Shown here in pieces: positions 13,799-27,856 of a stretch of 64,000 nucleotides of DNA (the first letter of the stretch is position 1; each line of letters starts with the position of its first letter). The DNA comes from Halictus rubicundus. Lineage: Eukaryota; Arthropoda; Insecta; Hymenoptera; Halictidae. The position numbers and the translations under genes are program-made. The DNA lies in the NCBI RefSeq assembly GCF_050948215.1, contig NW_027488644.1, positions 248,001-312,000 on the forward strand. The letters are read 5' to 3'. The notes below the pieces were generated by a model that worked only from the letters and a program-made list of their open reading frames with translations, was not told the DNA's origin and searched no databases.

Positions 13799-16111
13799 GC
13801 ATAGGATTGAGGATAGGATAGGATACATGATAGGATAGGATAGAGGATAGGATAGAGGATTGGATAGGATAGGGGATTGGATAGGATAGAGGATAGGATA
13901 GAGGATTGGATAGGATTGAGGATATTATGGGATAGAGGATAGGATAGGACAGGATAGGATAGAGGATAGGATAGGATAGAGGATTGGATAGGATAGAGGA
14001 TAGGATAGGATAGAGGATAGGATAGGATAGAGGATACGAAACGATAGAGGATAGGATAGGATACATGATATTATAGGATGGATGATACGATATTATAGAG
14101 GATAGGATAGGATAGACGATAGGATAGAGGATATGATAGGATACAGGATAGTATAGGATAGAGGATAGGATAGGATAGAGGATAGGATAGGATTGAGGAT
14201 AGGATAGGACAGAGGATAGGATAGGATAGAGGATAGGATAGAATAGAGTACAGGATAGGATAGAGGATAGGACAGGATAGAGGATAGGATAGGATAGAGG
14301 ATAGGATAGGATAGAAGATAGGATAGTATAGAGAATAGAATAGGATAGAGGATAGGATAGGATTGAGGATAGGATCGGATAGATGATAGGATAGAGGATT
14401 GGATAGGATAGAGGATACGATACGATAGAGGATAGGATAGGATAGTGGGTAGGAAAGAGAATTGGATGGGATAGAGGATACGATACGATAGAGGATAGGA
14501 TAGGATAGAGGATGGGATAGGACAGAGGATAGGATAGGATAGAGGATAGAATAGGATAGAGGATAGAATAGGATTGAGGATAGGATAGGATAGAGGATAG
14601 GATAGGATTGAGGATAGGTTAGGATTGAGGATAGGATAGGATAGAGGATAGGATAGGATAGATGAAAGGATAGAGGATTGGATAGGATAGAGGATACGAT
14701 ACGATAGAGGATAGGATAAGATAGAGGGTAGGATAGAGAATTGAATAGGATTGAGGATATTATGGGATAGAGGATAGGATAGGATAGGATAGAGGATAGG
14801 ATAGGATAGGGGATAGGATAGGATAGAGGATAGGATAGGATAGAGGATAGGATAGAATAGAGTACAGGATAGGATAGAGGATAGGACAGGATAGAGGATA
14901 GGATAGGATAGAGGATAGGATAGGATAGAAGATAGGATAGTATAGAGAATAGAATAGGATAGAGGATAGGATAGGATAGATGATAGGATAGAGGATTGGA
15001 TAGGATAGAAGATACGATACGATAGAGGATAGGATAGGATAGTGGGTAGGAAAGAGAATTGGATGGGATAGAGGATACGATACGATAGAGGATGGGATAG
15101 GACAGAGGATAGGATAGGATAGAGGATAGAATAGGATAGAGGATAGGATAGGATAGAGGATAGGATAGAGGATAGGTTAGGATAGAGGATAGGATAGGAT
15201 CGAGGATAGGATAGGATAGATGATAGGATAGAGGATTGGATAGGATAGAGGATACGATACGATAGAGGATAGGATAGGATAGAGGGTAGGATAGAGAATT
15301 GGATGGGATAGAGGAGACGATACGAAAGAGGATAGGATAGGATAGAGGATGGGATAGGACAGAGGATAGGATAGGATAGAGGATAGAATAGGATAGAGGA
15401 TAGGATAGGATTGAGGATAGGATAGGATAGAGGATAGGATAGGATTGAGGATAGGATAGGATTGAGGATAGGATAGGATAGAGGATAGGATAGGATTGAG
15501 GATAGGATAGGATAGAGGATAGGATAGGATTGAGGATAGGATAGGATTGAGGATAGGATAGGATAGAGGATAGGATAGGATTGAGGATAGGATAGGATAG
15601 ATGAAAGGATAGAGGATTGGATAGGATAGAGGATACGATACGATAGAGGATAGGATAAGATATAGGGTACGCTAGAGAATTGAATAGGATTGAGGATATT
15701 ATGGGATAGAGGATAGGATGGGATAGGATAGAGGATAGGATAGGATAGGGGATAGGATAGGATAGAGGATAGGATAGGATAGAGGATAGGATAGAATAGA
15801 GTACAGGATAGGATATAGGATAGGACAGGATAGAGGATAGGATAGGATAGAAGATAGGATAGTATAGAGAATAGAATAGGATAGAGGATAGGATAGGATT
15901 GAGGATAGGATAGGATAGATGATAGGATAGAGGGTTGGATAGGATAGAGGATACGATACGATAGAGGATAGGATAGGATAGAGGGTAGGAAAGAGAATTG
16001 GATGGGATAGAGGATACGATACGATAGAGGAGGGGATAGGATAGAGGATGGGATAGGACAGAGGATAGAATAGGATTGAGGATAGGATAGGATTGAGGAT
16101 AGGATAGGATA
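13790..16111 (+). repeat. Higher-order unit R, copy 3 (partial)
   Basis: This matches 9987-12308 of copy 2 at 3803 bp spacing, checked at AGCATAGG (13799), ATTATGGG (13924), GGTTAGG (15175) and GGGTTGG (15932). Its end carries GAGGAGGGG at 16027, which pairs with copy 1 (8201; 7826 bp = 4023 + 3803). It therefore combines features of copies 1 and 2. Only the right-hand part of the ~4-kb unit is present. Confidence 0.8.
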
Positions 16112-16435
16112 GCGGGTAGGATAGAGAATTGAATAGGATTGAGGATATTATGGGATACAGGATAGGATAGGATAGGATAGGATAGAGGATAGGATAGGAT
16201 AGAGGATAGGATAGGATATGTGATATTATAGGATGGAGGATACGATATTATAGAGGATAGGATAGGGTAGAGGATAGGATAAGATAGAGGATAGGATAGA
16301 ATAGAGTACAGGATAGTATAGAGTATAAGATAATATAGAGAATAGGATAGGATAGAGGATAGGACAGGCTAGGATAGAGGATAGGATAGGATTGAGGATA
16401 GCATAGGATTGAGGATAGGATAGAGGATTGGATAG

Positions 16436-18094
16436 GATAGAGGATACGATACGATAGAGGATAGGATAGGATAGTGGGTAGGAAAGAGAATTGGATGGGA
16501 TAGAGGATACGATACGATAGAGGATAGGATAGGATAGAGGATGGGATAGGACAGAGGATAGGATAGGATAGAGGATAGAATAGGATAGAGGATAGAATAG
16601 GATTGAGGATAGGATAGGATAGAGGATAGGATAGGATTGAGGATAGGATAGGATTGAGGATAGGATAGGATAGAGGACAGGATAGGATAGGGGATAGGAT
16701 AGGATAGAGGATAGGATAGAATAGAGAATAGAATAGGATAGAGGGTAGGATACAGGATTGGATAGGATAGAGGATAGGTGACGATGGAGGATAGGATAGG
16801 ATAGAGGATAGGATAGGATAGAGGATAGCATAGGATAGAGGATATTATAGGAAAGAGGATATGATATGCTAGAGGATACGATATTATAGAGGATAGGATA
16901 GGATAGAGGATCGGATAGGATAGAGGATTGCATAGGATAAGGGATAGGATAGGATAGAGGATAGGATAGGTTAGAGGATAGGACATAGGATTGGATAGGA
17001 TGGACGTTAGGATAGGATAGAGGATGGAATAGGATAGAGGATAGGATAGAGGATAGGATAGAGGATTGGATAGGATAGAGTATATTATAGGAAAGAGGAT
17101 ATGATATGCAAGAGGATACGATATTATAGAGGATTGGATAGGATAGAGGATCGGATAAGATAGAGGATAAGATAGGATAGAGTATAGAATAGGATAGAGG
17201 ATAGAATAGGATAGAGGATAGGATAGAGGATAGGATAGAGGATTGGATAGGATAGAGGATTGGATAGGATAGAGGATAGGACAGGATAGAGGATAGGATA
17301 GGATATAGGATCGGATAGGATGGGATAGAGGATAGGAGACTATAGAGGATAGGATTGAGGACAGGAAACGATAGAGGATAGGATACGAGAGAGGATAGGA
17401 TAGGATAGATAATAGGATAGGATAGAAGATCGGATAGGATGGGATAGAGGATAGGAGACTATAGAGGATAGGATAGAGGACAGGAAACGATAGAGAATAG
17501 GATACGAGAGAGGATAGGATAGGATAGATAATAGGATAGGATAGAGGACAGGATAGGATAGGGGATAGGATGGGATAGAGGATAGGATAGGATAGAGGAT
17601 AGGACATAGGATTGTATAGGATGGACGATAGGATAGGATAGAGGATAGGATAGGAAAGAGGATAGGATTGGATAGAGGATAGGATAGGGGATAGGATAGG
17701 ATAGGATAGGATAGGATAGAGAATAGGATAGGATAGAGGATAGGATAGAGGATAGGATAGGATAGGATAGTGGATTGGATAGGATCGGCGTTAGGATAGG
17801 ATAGAGGATAGGATAGGATAGAGTATAGAATAGGATAGAGGATACAATCGGATGGGTGATAGGATAGGATAGAGGATAGGATAGGATAGAGAATAGGATA
17901 GGATAGAGGATAGGATACGGGATTGGATAGGATAGAGGATAGGTGACGATGGAGGATAGGATAGGATAGAGGATAGGATAGGATAGAGGATAGGATAGGA
18001 TAGAGGATATTATAGGAAAGAGGATATGATATGCTAGAGGATACGATATTATAGAGGATAGGATAGGATAGAGGATCGGATAGGATAGAGGATT
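16436..18094 (+). repeat. Block S, copy 2
   Basis: This is the second copy of the 12140-13798 block at 4296 bp spacing. At its right end the sequence continues into GGATTGCATAGGATAAGG rather than the AGCATAGGATTGAGG of copy 1, which marks the edge of the duplicated segment. Its right half is duplicated again at 20765-21792. Confidence 0.8.
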
Positions 18095-18611
18095 GCATAG
18101 GATAAGGGATAGGATAGGATAGAGGATAGGATAGGATAGAGGATAGGACATAGGATTGGATAGGATGGACGTTAGGATAGGATAGAGGATAGAATAGGAT
18201 AGAGGATAGGATAGAGGATAGGATAGAGGATTGGATAGGATAGAGTATATTAAAGGAAAGAGGATATGATATGCTAGAGGGTACGATATTATAGAGGATT
18301 GGATAGGATAGAGGATCGGATAGGATAGAGGATAGGATAGGATAGAGGGTAGGATTGGATAGTGGAGAGGATAGGATGGACGTTAGGATAGGATAGAGGA
18401 TAGGATAGAGGATAGGATAGAGGATTGGATAGGATAGAGTATATTATAGGAAAGAGGATATGATATGCTAGAAGATACGAAATTATAGAGGATTGGATAG
18501 GATAGTGGATCGGATACGATAGAGGATAGGATAGGATAGAGGGTAGGATTGGATAGAGGAGAGGATAGGATGGACGTTAGGATAGGATAGAGGATAGGAT
18601 AGAGGATAGGA
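17584..18611 (+). repeat. 3181-bp-spaced duplicated segment, copy 1
   Basis: Markers GGACATAGG (17602), GGATCGGCG (17781) and GTGGAGAGG (18362) recur 3181 bp later at 20783, 20962 and 21543. At least one single-base difference is visible: GAAGATACGAAATTATAG near 18471 versus GAAGATACGATATTATAG in the later copy. Confidence 0.8.
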
Positions 18612-19129
18612 TAGAGGATTGGATAGGACAGAGTATATTATAGGAAAGAGGATATGATATGCTAGAGGGTACGATATTATAGAGGATTGGATAGGATAGA
18701 GGATCGGATAGGATAGAGGATAGGATAGGATAGAGGGTAGGATTGGATAGTGGAGAGGATAGGATGGACGTTAGGATAGTATAGAGGATAGGATAGAGGA
18801 TAGGATAGAGGATTGGATAGGATAGAGTATATTATAGGAAAGAGGATATGATATGCTAGAAGATACGATATTATAGAGGATTGGATAGGATAGAGGATCG
18901 GATAGGATAGAGGATAGGATAGGATAGAGGGTAGGATTGGATAGAGGAGAGGATAGGATAGACGATAGGATAGGATAGGGGATAGGATAGGATAGAGGAT
19001 ATGATAGGATAGAGGATAGGATAGGATAGAGGATAGTATCGGATAGAGGATAGGATAGGGGATTGGATAGGATAGAGGATTGGATAGGATAGAGGATAGG
19101 ACAGGATAGAGGATAGGATAGGATAGAGA

Positions 19130-20770
19130 ATAGGATAGGATGGGATAGAGGATAGGAGACTATAGAGGATAGGATAGAGGACAGGAAACGATAGAGGATA
19201 GGATACGAGAGAGGATAGGATAGGATAGATAATAGGATAGGATAGAGGATAGGATCGGATAGAGGATAGGATAGGATAGAGGATAGGATATGATAGAGGA
19301 TAGGACATAGGATTGGATAGGATAGACGATAGGATAGGATAGAGGATAGAATAGGATAGAGGATAGGATAGGATAGAGGATAGGATTGGATAGAGGATAG
19401 GATAGGGGATAGGATAGGATAGGATAGAGAATAGGATAGGATAGAGGGTATGATAGGGGATTGGATAAGATAGAGGACAGGAGATGATGGAGGATAGGAT
19501 AGGATAGGGGATAGGATAGGATAGAGGATAGTATAGGATAGAGGATTGGATAGGATAGACTTTAGGATAGGATAGAGGATAGAATATGATAGAGGATAGG
19601 ATAGAGGATAGGATAGAGGATTGGATAGGATAGAGTATATAATAGGAAAGAGGATATGATATGCTAGAGGATACGATATTATAGAGGATTGGATAGGATA
19701 GAGGATCGGATAGGATAGAGGATAGGATAGGATAGAGGATAGGATAGTATAGAGGATAGGATAGGGGATAGGATAGGATAGGATAGAAAAGAGGATAGGA
19801 TAGAGGATAGGATAGGATAGAGGATAGGATAGGATAGAGGATAGGACATAGGATTGGATAGGATGTACGTTAGTATAGGATAGAGGATAGAATAGGATAG
19901 AGGATAGGATAGAGGATAGGATAGAGGATTGGATAGGATAGAGGATTGGATAGGATAGAGGATAGGACAGGATAGAGGATAGGATAGGATAGAGGATCGG
20001 ATAGGATGGGATAGAGGATAGGAGACTATAGAGGATAGGATAGAGGACAGGAAACGAGAGAGGATAGGATAGGATAGATAATAGGATAGGATAGAGGATC
20101 GGATAGGATGGGATAGAGGATAGGAGACTATAGAGGATAGGATAGAGGACAGGAAACGATAGAGGATAGGATACGTGAGAGGATAGGATAGGATAGATAA
20201 TAGGATAGGATAGAGGATAGGATAGGATAGGGGATAGGATGGGATAGAGGATAGGATAGGATAGAGGTTAGGACATAGGATTGGATAGGATGGACGATAG
20301 GATAGGATAGAGGATAGGATAGGATAGAGGATAGGATTGGATAGAGGATAGTATAGGGGATAGGATAGGATAGGATAGAGAAAAGGATAGGAGAGAGGAT
20401 AGGATAGAGGATAGGATAGGATATGATAGGGGATTGGATAGGATAGAGGATAGGAGATGATGGAGGATAGGATAGGATAGGGGATAGGATAGGATAGAGG
20501 ATAGTATAGGATAGAGGATTGGATAGGATAGACGTTAGGATAGGATAGAGGATAGAATAGGATAGAGGATAGGATAGAGGATTGGATAGAGGATTGGATA
20601 GGATAGAGTATATAATAGGAAAGAGGATATGATATGCTAGAGGATACGATATTATAGAGGATTGGATAGGATAGAGGATAGGATAGGATAGAGGATAGGA
20701 TAGCATAGAGGATAGGATAGGATAGGATAGAGGATAGGATAGGGGATTTTATAGGATAGAGGATAGGATA
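19130..20770 (+). repeat. ~2.7-kb-spaced segment T, copy 1
   Basis: This contains GGATGGGATAGAGG with GGAGACTATAG (19141), GATAGAAAAGAGG (near 19784) and GGATGTACGTTAG (19862). It recurs at 21811-23480. The spacing is 2681 bp in the left half and 2710 bp in the right half, because the later copy gained a 46-bp duplication near 22520 and lost 17 bp soon after. Confidence 0.75.
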
Positions 20771-21792
20771 GGATAGAGGATAGGACATAGGATTGGATAG
20801 GATGGACGATAGGATAGGATAGAGGATAGGATATGAAAGAGGATAGGATTGGATAGAGGATAGGATAGGGGATAGGATAGGATAGGATAGGATAGGATAG
20901 AGAATAGGATAGGATAGAGGATAGGATAGAGGATAGGATAGGATAGGATAGTGGATTGGATAGGATCGGCGTTAGGATAGGATAGAGGATAGGATAGGAT
21001 AGAGTATAGAATAGGATAGAGGATACAATCGGATGGGTGATAGGATAGGATAGAGGATAGGATAGGATAGAGAATAGGATAGGATAGAGGATAGGATACG
21101 GGATTGGATAGGATAGAGGATAGGTGACGATGGAGGATAGGATAGGATAGAGGATAGGATAGGATAGAGGATAGGATAGGATAGAGGATATTATAGGAAA
21201 GAGGATATGATATGCTAGAGGATACGATATTATAGAGGATAGGATAGGATAGAGGATCGGATAGGATAGAGGATTGCATAGGATAAGGGATAGGATAGGA
21301 TAGAGGATAGGATAGGATAGAGGATAGGACATAGGATTGGATAGGATGGACGTTAGGATAGGATAGAGGATAGAATAGGATAGAGGATAGGATAGAGGAT
21401 AGGATAGAGGATTGGATAGGATAGAGTATATTATAGGAAAGAGGATATGATATGCTAGAGGGTACGATATTATAGAGGATTGGATAGGATAGAGGATCGG
21501 ATAGGATAGAGGATAGGATAGGATAGAGGGTAGGATTGGATAGTGGAGAGGATAGGATGGACGTTAGGATAGGATAGAGGATAGGATAGAGGATAGGATA
21601 GAGGATTGGATAGGATAGAGTATATTATAGGAAAGAGGATATGATATGCTAGAAGATACGATATTATAGAGGATTGGATAGGATAGAGGATCGGATAGGA
21701 TAGAGGATAGGATAGGATAGAGGGTAGGATTGGATAGAGGAGAGGATAGGATGGACGTTAGGATAGGATAGAGGATAGGATAGAGGATAGAG
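20765..21792 (+). repeat. 3181-bp-spaced duplicated segment, copy 2
   Basis: This matches 17584-18611. Similarity begins just after the GGGGATTTTATAGG variant (20745) and ends near 21792, where this copy goes directly into GATAGAGGATAGAGG. It sits between the two T copies, so T and this segment interleave. Confidence 0.78.
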
Positions 21793-21810
21793 GATAGGAT
21801 AGGATAGAGG

Positions 21811-23480
21811 ATAGGATAGGATGGGATAGAGGATAGGAGACTATAGAGGATAGGATAGAGGACAGGAAACGATAGAGGATAGGATACGAGAGAGGATAGG
21901 ATAGGATAGATAATAGGATAGGATAGAGGATAGGATCGGATAGAGGATAGGATAGGATAGAGGATAGGATATGATAGAGGATAGGACATAGGATTGGATA
22001 GGATAGACGATAGGATAGGATAGAGGATAGAATAGGATAGAGGATAGGATAGGATAGAGGATAGGATTGGATAGAGGATAGGATAGGGGATAGGATAGGA
22101 TAGGATAGAGAATAGGATAGGATAGAGGATATGATAGGGGATTGGATAGGATAGAGGACAGGAGATGATGGAGGATAGGATAGGATAGGGGATAGGATAG
22201 GATAGAGGATAGTATAGGATAGAGGATTGGATAGGATAGACTTTAGGATAGGATAGAGGATAGAATATGATAGAGGATAGGATAGAGGATAGGATAGAGG
22301 ATTGGATAGGATAGAGTATATAATAGGAAAGAGGATATGATATGCTAGAGGATACGATATTATAGAGGATTGGATAGGATAGAGGATCGGATAGGATAGA
22401 GGATAGGATAGGATAGAGGATAGGATAGTATAGAGGATAGGATAGGGGATAGGATAGGATAGGATAGAAAAGAGGATAGGATAGAGGATAGGATAGGATA
22501 GAGGATAGGATAGGATAGAGGATAGGACATAGGATTGGATAGGATGTACGTTAGGATAGGATAGAGGATAGGACATAGGATTGGATAGGATGTACGTTAG
22601 GATAGGACAGAGGATAGAATAGGATAGAGGATAGGATAGAGGATAGGATAGAGGATTGGATAGGATAGAGGATAGGACAGGATAGAGGATAGGATAGGAT
22701 AGAGGATCGGATAGGATGGGATAGAGGATAGGAGACTATAGAGGATAGGATAGAGGACAGGAAACGAGAGAGGATAGGATAGGATAGATAATAGGATAGG
22801 ATAGAGGATCGGATAGGATGGGATAGAGGATAGGAGACTATAGAGGATAGGATAGAGGACAGGAAACGATAGAGGATAGGATACGAGAGAGGATAGGATA
22901 GGATAGATAATAGGATAGGATAGAGGATAGGATAGGATAGGGGATAGGATGGGATAGAGGATAGGATAGGATAGAGGTTAGGACACAGGATTGGATAGGA
23001 TGGACGATAGGATAGGATAGAGGATAGGATAGGATAGAGGATAGGATTGGATAGAGGATAGTATAGGGGATAGGATAGGATAGGATAGAGAAAAGGATAG
23101 GATAGAGGATAGGATAGAGGATAGGATAGGATATGATAGGGGATTGGATAGGATAGAGGATAGGAGATGATGGAGGATAGGATAGGATAGGGGATAGGAT
23201 AGGATAGAGGATAGTATAGGATAGAGGATTGGATAGGATAGACGTTAGGATAGGATAGAGGATAGAATAGGATAGAGGATAGGATGGAGGATTGGATAGA
23301 GGATTGGATAGGATAGAGTATATAATAGGAAAGAGGATATGATATGCTAGAGGATACGATATTATAAAGGATTGGATAGGATAGAGGATAGGATAGGATA
23401 GAGGATAGGATAGCATAGAGGATAGGATAGGATAGGATAGAGGATAGGATAGGGGATTTTATAGGATAGAGGATAGGATA
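21811..23480 (+). repeat. ~2.7-kb-spaced segment T, copy 2
   Basis: This is the second copy of 19130-20770. It carries a short internal tandem duplication: GTACGTTAGG occurs at 22546 and again at 22592, 46 bp apart, each preceded by GACATAGGATTGGATAGG. It ends with the same GGGGATTTTATAGG variant (23452) as copy 1 (20742). Confidence 0.75.
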
Positions 23481-23800
23481 GGATAGAGGATAGGATAGGA
23501 TTGAGGATAGGGTAGGATAGAGGATAGGATAGGATAGAGGATAGGAAAGGATAGATGATAGGATAGGATAGTGGATAGGACAGGATAGAGCAGACGATAG
23601 AGGATAGGATAGGATAGAGGATAGGATAGAGAATAGGATAGGATAGATGATCGGATAGGACAGGATAGAGGATCGGATAAGATAGGGTAGAGGATAGGAG
23701 ACTATAGAGGATAGGATAGAGGACAGGAGACTATAGAGGATAGGATAGGAGAGAGGATAGGATAGGATAGATAATAGGATAGGATAGAGGATAGGATAGG
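23440..23800 (+). repeat. Variant block V, second copy
   Basis: This shares the ordered variants GGGGATTTTATAGG, GTGGATAGGACAGG and CAGACGATAGAGG (23591) and the GGAGACTATAG sites with 505-880, about 22.9 kb upstream. Confidence 0.72.
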
Positions 23801-24244
23801 ATAGAGGATAGGATAGGATAGAGGATAAGTCATAGGATTGGATAGGATGTACGTTAGGATAGGATAGAGGATCGGATAGGATGGGATAGAGGATAGGAGA
23901 CTATAGAGGATAGGATAGAGGACAGGAAACGATAGATGATAGGATACGAGAGAGGATAGGATAGGATAGACAATAGGATAGGATAGAGGATCGGATAGGA
24001 TGGGATAGAGGATAGGAGACTATAGAGGATAGGATAGAGGACAAGAAACGATAGAGGATAGGATACGAGAGAGGATAGGATAGGATAGATAATAGGATAG
24101 GATAGAGGATAGGATAGGATAGGAGATAGGATGGGATAGAGGATAGGATAGGATAGAGGATAGGACATAGGATTGGATAGGATGGACGATAGGATAGGAT
24201 AGAGGATAGGATAGGATAGAGGATAGGATTGGATAGAGGATAGG

Positions 24245-27200
24245 TTAGGGGATAGGATAGGATAGGATAGAGAATAGGATAGGATAGAGGATAGGATAGA
24301 GGATAGGATAGGATAGGATAGTGGATTGGATAGGATCGGCGTTAGGATAGGATAGAGGATAGGATAGGATAGAGTATAGAATAGGATAGAGGGTACAATC
24401 GGATGGGTGATAGGATAGGATAGAGGATAGGATAGGATAGAGAATAGAATAGGATAGAGGATACAATCGGATGGGTGATAGGATAGGATAGAGGATAGGA
24501 TAGGATAGAGAATAGGATAGGATAGAGGATAGGATACGGGATTGGATAGGATAGAGGATAGGTGACGATGGAGGATAGGATAGGATAGAGGATAGGATAG
24601 AATAGAGGATATTATAGGAAAGAGGATATGATATGCTAGAGGATACGATATTATAGAGGATAGGATAGGATAGAGGATCGGATAGGATAGAGGATTGCAT
24701 AGGATAAGGGACAGGATAGGATAGAGGATAGGATAGGATAGAGGATAGGATACGACATAAGATTGGATAGGATAGACGATAGGATAGGATAGAGGATAGA
24801 ATAGAATAGAGGATAGGATAGAGGATAGGATAGAGGATAGGATAGAGGATTGGATAGGATAGAGGATATTATAGGAAAGAGGATATGATATGCTAGAGGA
24901 TACGATATTATAGAGGATAGGATAGGATAGAGGATCGGATAGGATAGAGGATTGGATAGGATAGAGGATAGTATAGGATAGAGGATAGGATAGGATAGAG
25001 GACAGGATAGGATAGAGGACAGGAGACGATAGAGGATAGGATAGGAGAGAGGATAGGATAGGATAGATAATAGGATAGGATAGAGGATAGGATAGGATAG
25101 AGGATAGGATAGGATAGAGGATAGGATAGGATAGAGGATAGGATGGAGGATAGGATAGAGGATAGGATAGAGGATAGGATAGAGTATAGGATAGGATAGA
25201 GGATAGGATAGGATTGAGGATAGGATAGGATAGCGGATAGGATAGGATAGAGTATAGAATAGGATAGAGAATAGGATCGGATGGAGGATAGGATAGGATA
25301 AGGGATAGGATAGAGGATAGGATAGAGGATAGGATAGGATAGATGATAGGATAGGATAGCGGATAGGATGGGATAGAGTATGGAATAGGATAGAGGATAG
25401 GATACAGGATAGGATAGGATAGAGGATAGGATAGGATAGAGGATAGGATAGGATAGAGGATAGGATAGGATAGAGGATAGGATAGGATAGAGGATAGGAT
25501 AGGATAGAGGATAGGATAGGATAGAGGATAGGATAGGATAGAGGATAGGATAGGATAGAGGATAGGATAGGATAGAGGATAGGATAGGATAGGGGATAGG
25601 ATGGGATAGAGGATAGGATAGGATAGAGGATAGGACATAGGATTGGATAGGATGGACGATAGGATAGGATAGAGGATAGGATTGGATAGAGGATAGGTTA
25701 GGGGATAGGATAGGATAGGATAGAGAATATGATAGGATAGAGGATAGGATAGAGGATAGGATAGGATAGGATAGTGGATTGGATAGGATCGGCGTTAGGA
25801 TAGGATAGAGGATAGGATAGGATAGAGTATAGAATAGGATAGAGGATACAATCGGATGGGTGATAGGATAGGATAGAGGATAGGATAGGATAGAGAATAG
25901 GATAGGATAGAGGATAGGATACGGGATTGGATAGGATAGAGGATAGGTGACGATGGAGGATAGGATAGGATAGAGGATAGGATAGGATAGAGGATATTAT
26001 AGGAAAGAGGATATGATATGCTAGAGGATACGATATTATAGAGGATAGGATAGGATAGAGGATCGGATAGGATAGAGGATTGCATAGGATAAGGGACAGG
26101 ATAGGATAGAGGATAGGATAGGACATAAGAATGGATAGGATAGACTATAGGATAGGATAGAGGATAGAATAGAATAGAGGATAGGATAGAGGATAGGATA
26201 GAGGATAGGATAGAGGATTGGATAGGATAGAGGATATTATAGGAAAGAGGATATGATATGCTAGAGGATACGATATTATAGAGGATAGGATAGGATAGAG
26301 GATCGGATAGGATAGAGGATTGGTTAGGATAGAGGATAGTATAGGATAGAGGATAGGATAGGATAGGGGATAGGATGGGATAGAGGATAGGATAGGATAG
26401 AGGATAGGATAGGATAGAGGATAGGACGGACGATAGGATAGGATAGAGGATAGGATAGGATAGAGGATAGGATTGGATAGAGGATAGGTTAGGGGATAGG
26501 ATAGGATAGGATAGAGAATAGGATAGGATAGAGTATAGGATAGAGGATAGGGTAGGATAGGATAGTGGATTGGATAGGATCGGCGTTAGGATAGGATAGA
26601 GGATAGGATAGGATAGAGTATAGAATAGGATAGAGGATACAATCGGATGGGTGATAGGATAGGATAGAGGATAGGATAGGATAGAGAATAGGATAGGATA
26701 GAGGATAGGATAGGATAGAGGATAGGATAGGATAGGGGATAGGATGGGATAGAGGATAGGATAGGATAGAGGATAGGACATAGGATTGGATAGGATGGAC
26801 GATAGGATAGGATAGAGGATAGGATAGGATAGAGGATAGGATTGGATAGAGGATAGGTTAGGGGATAGGATAGGATAGGATAGAGAATAGGATAGGATAG
26901 AGGATAGGATAGAGGATAGGATAGGATAGGATAGTGGATTGGATAGGATCGGCGTTAGGATAGGATAGAGGATAGGATAGGATAGAGTATAGAATAGGAT
27001 AGAGGATACAATCGGATGGGTGATAGGATAGGATAGAGAATAGGATAGGATAGAGGATAGGATACGGGATTGGATAGGATAGAGGATAGGTGACGATGGA
27101 GGATAGGATAGGATAGAGGATAGGATAGGATAGAGGATATTATAGGAAAGAGGATATGATATGCTAGAGGATACGATATTATAGAGGATAGGATAGGATA

Positions 27201-27300
27201 GAGGATCGGATAGGATAGAGGATTGCATAGGATAAGGGACAGGATAGGATAGAGGATAGGATAGGACATAAGATTGGATAGGATAGACGATAGGATAGGA
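24245..27300 (+). repeat. Cluster of CGGCGTT cassettes with shortening spacing
   Basis: The rare marker GGATCGGCGTTAGG, followed about 75 bp later by AATCGGATGGGTGATAGG, occurs at 24332, 25785, 26576 and 26945. Earlier copies are at 13485, 17781 and 20962. Successive spacings across the series are 4296, 3181, 3370, 1453, 791 and 369 bp. Flanking strings (GGATTGGATAGAGGATAGG upstream, GGTGACGATGGAGG downstream) are retained in most copies, so these are true duplicates and not chance recurrences. Confidence 0.8.
25407..25590 (+). repeat. Homogeneous 17-bp repeat tract
   Basis: About 184 bp (nearly 11 units) of the 17-bp unit run without a visible substitution or length change. It begins just after a GATACAGG variant (C at 25405) and ends at GATAGGGGATAGG near 25590. 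Confidence 0.85.
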
Positions 27301-27856
27301 TAGAGGATAGAATAGAATAGAGGATAGGATAGAGGATAGGATAGAGGATAGGATAGAGGATTGGATAGGATAGAGGATATTATAGGAAAGAGGATATGAT
27401 ATGCTAGAGGATACGATATTATAGAGGATAGGATAGGATAGAGGATCGGATAGGATAGAGGATTGGTTAGGATAGAGGATAGTATAGGATAGAGGATAGG
27501 ATAGGATAGAGGACAGGATAGGATAGAGGACAGGAGACGATAGAATATAGGATAGGAGAGAGGATAGGATAGGATAGATAATAGGATAGGATAGAGGATA
27601 GGATAGGATAGAGGATAGGATAGGATAGAGGATAGGATGGAGGATAGGATAGAGGATAGGATAGAGGATAGGATAGGATTGAGGATAGGATAGGATAGCG
27701 GATAGGATAGGATAGAGTATAGAATAGGATAGAGAATAGGATCGGATGGAGGATAGGATAGGATAAGGGATAGGATAGAGGATAGGATAGAGCATAGGAT
27801 AGGATAGATGATAGGATAGGATAGCGGATAGGATGGGATAGAGGATAGGATACAGG

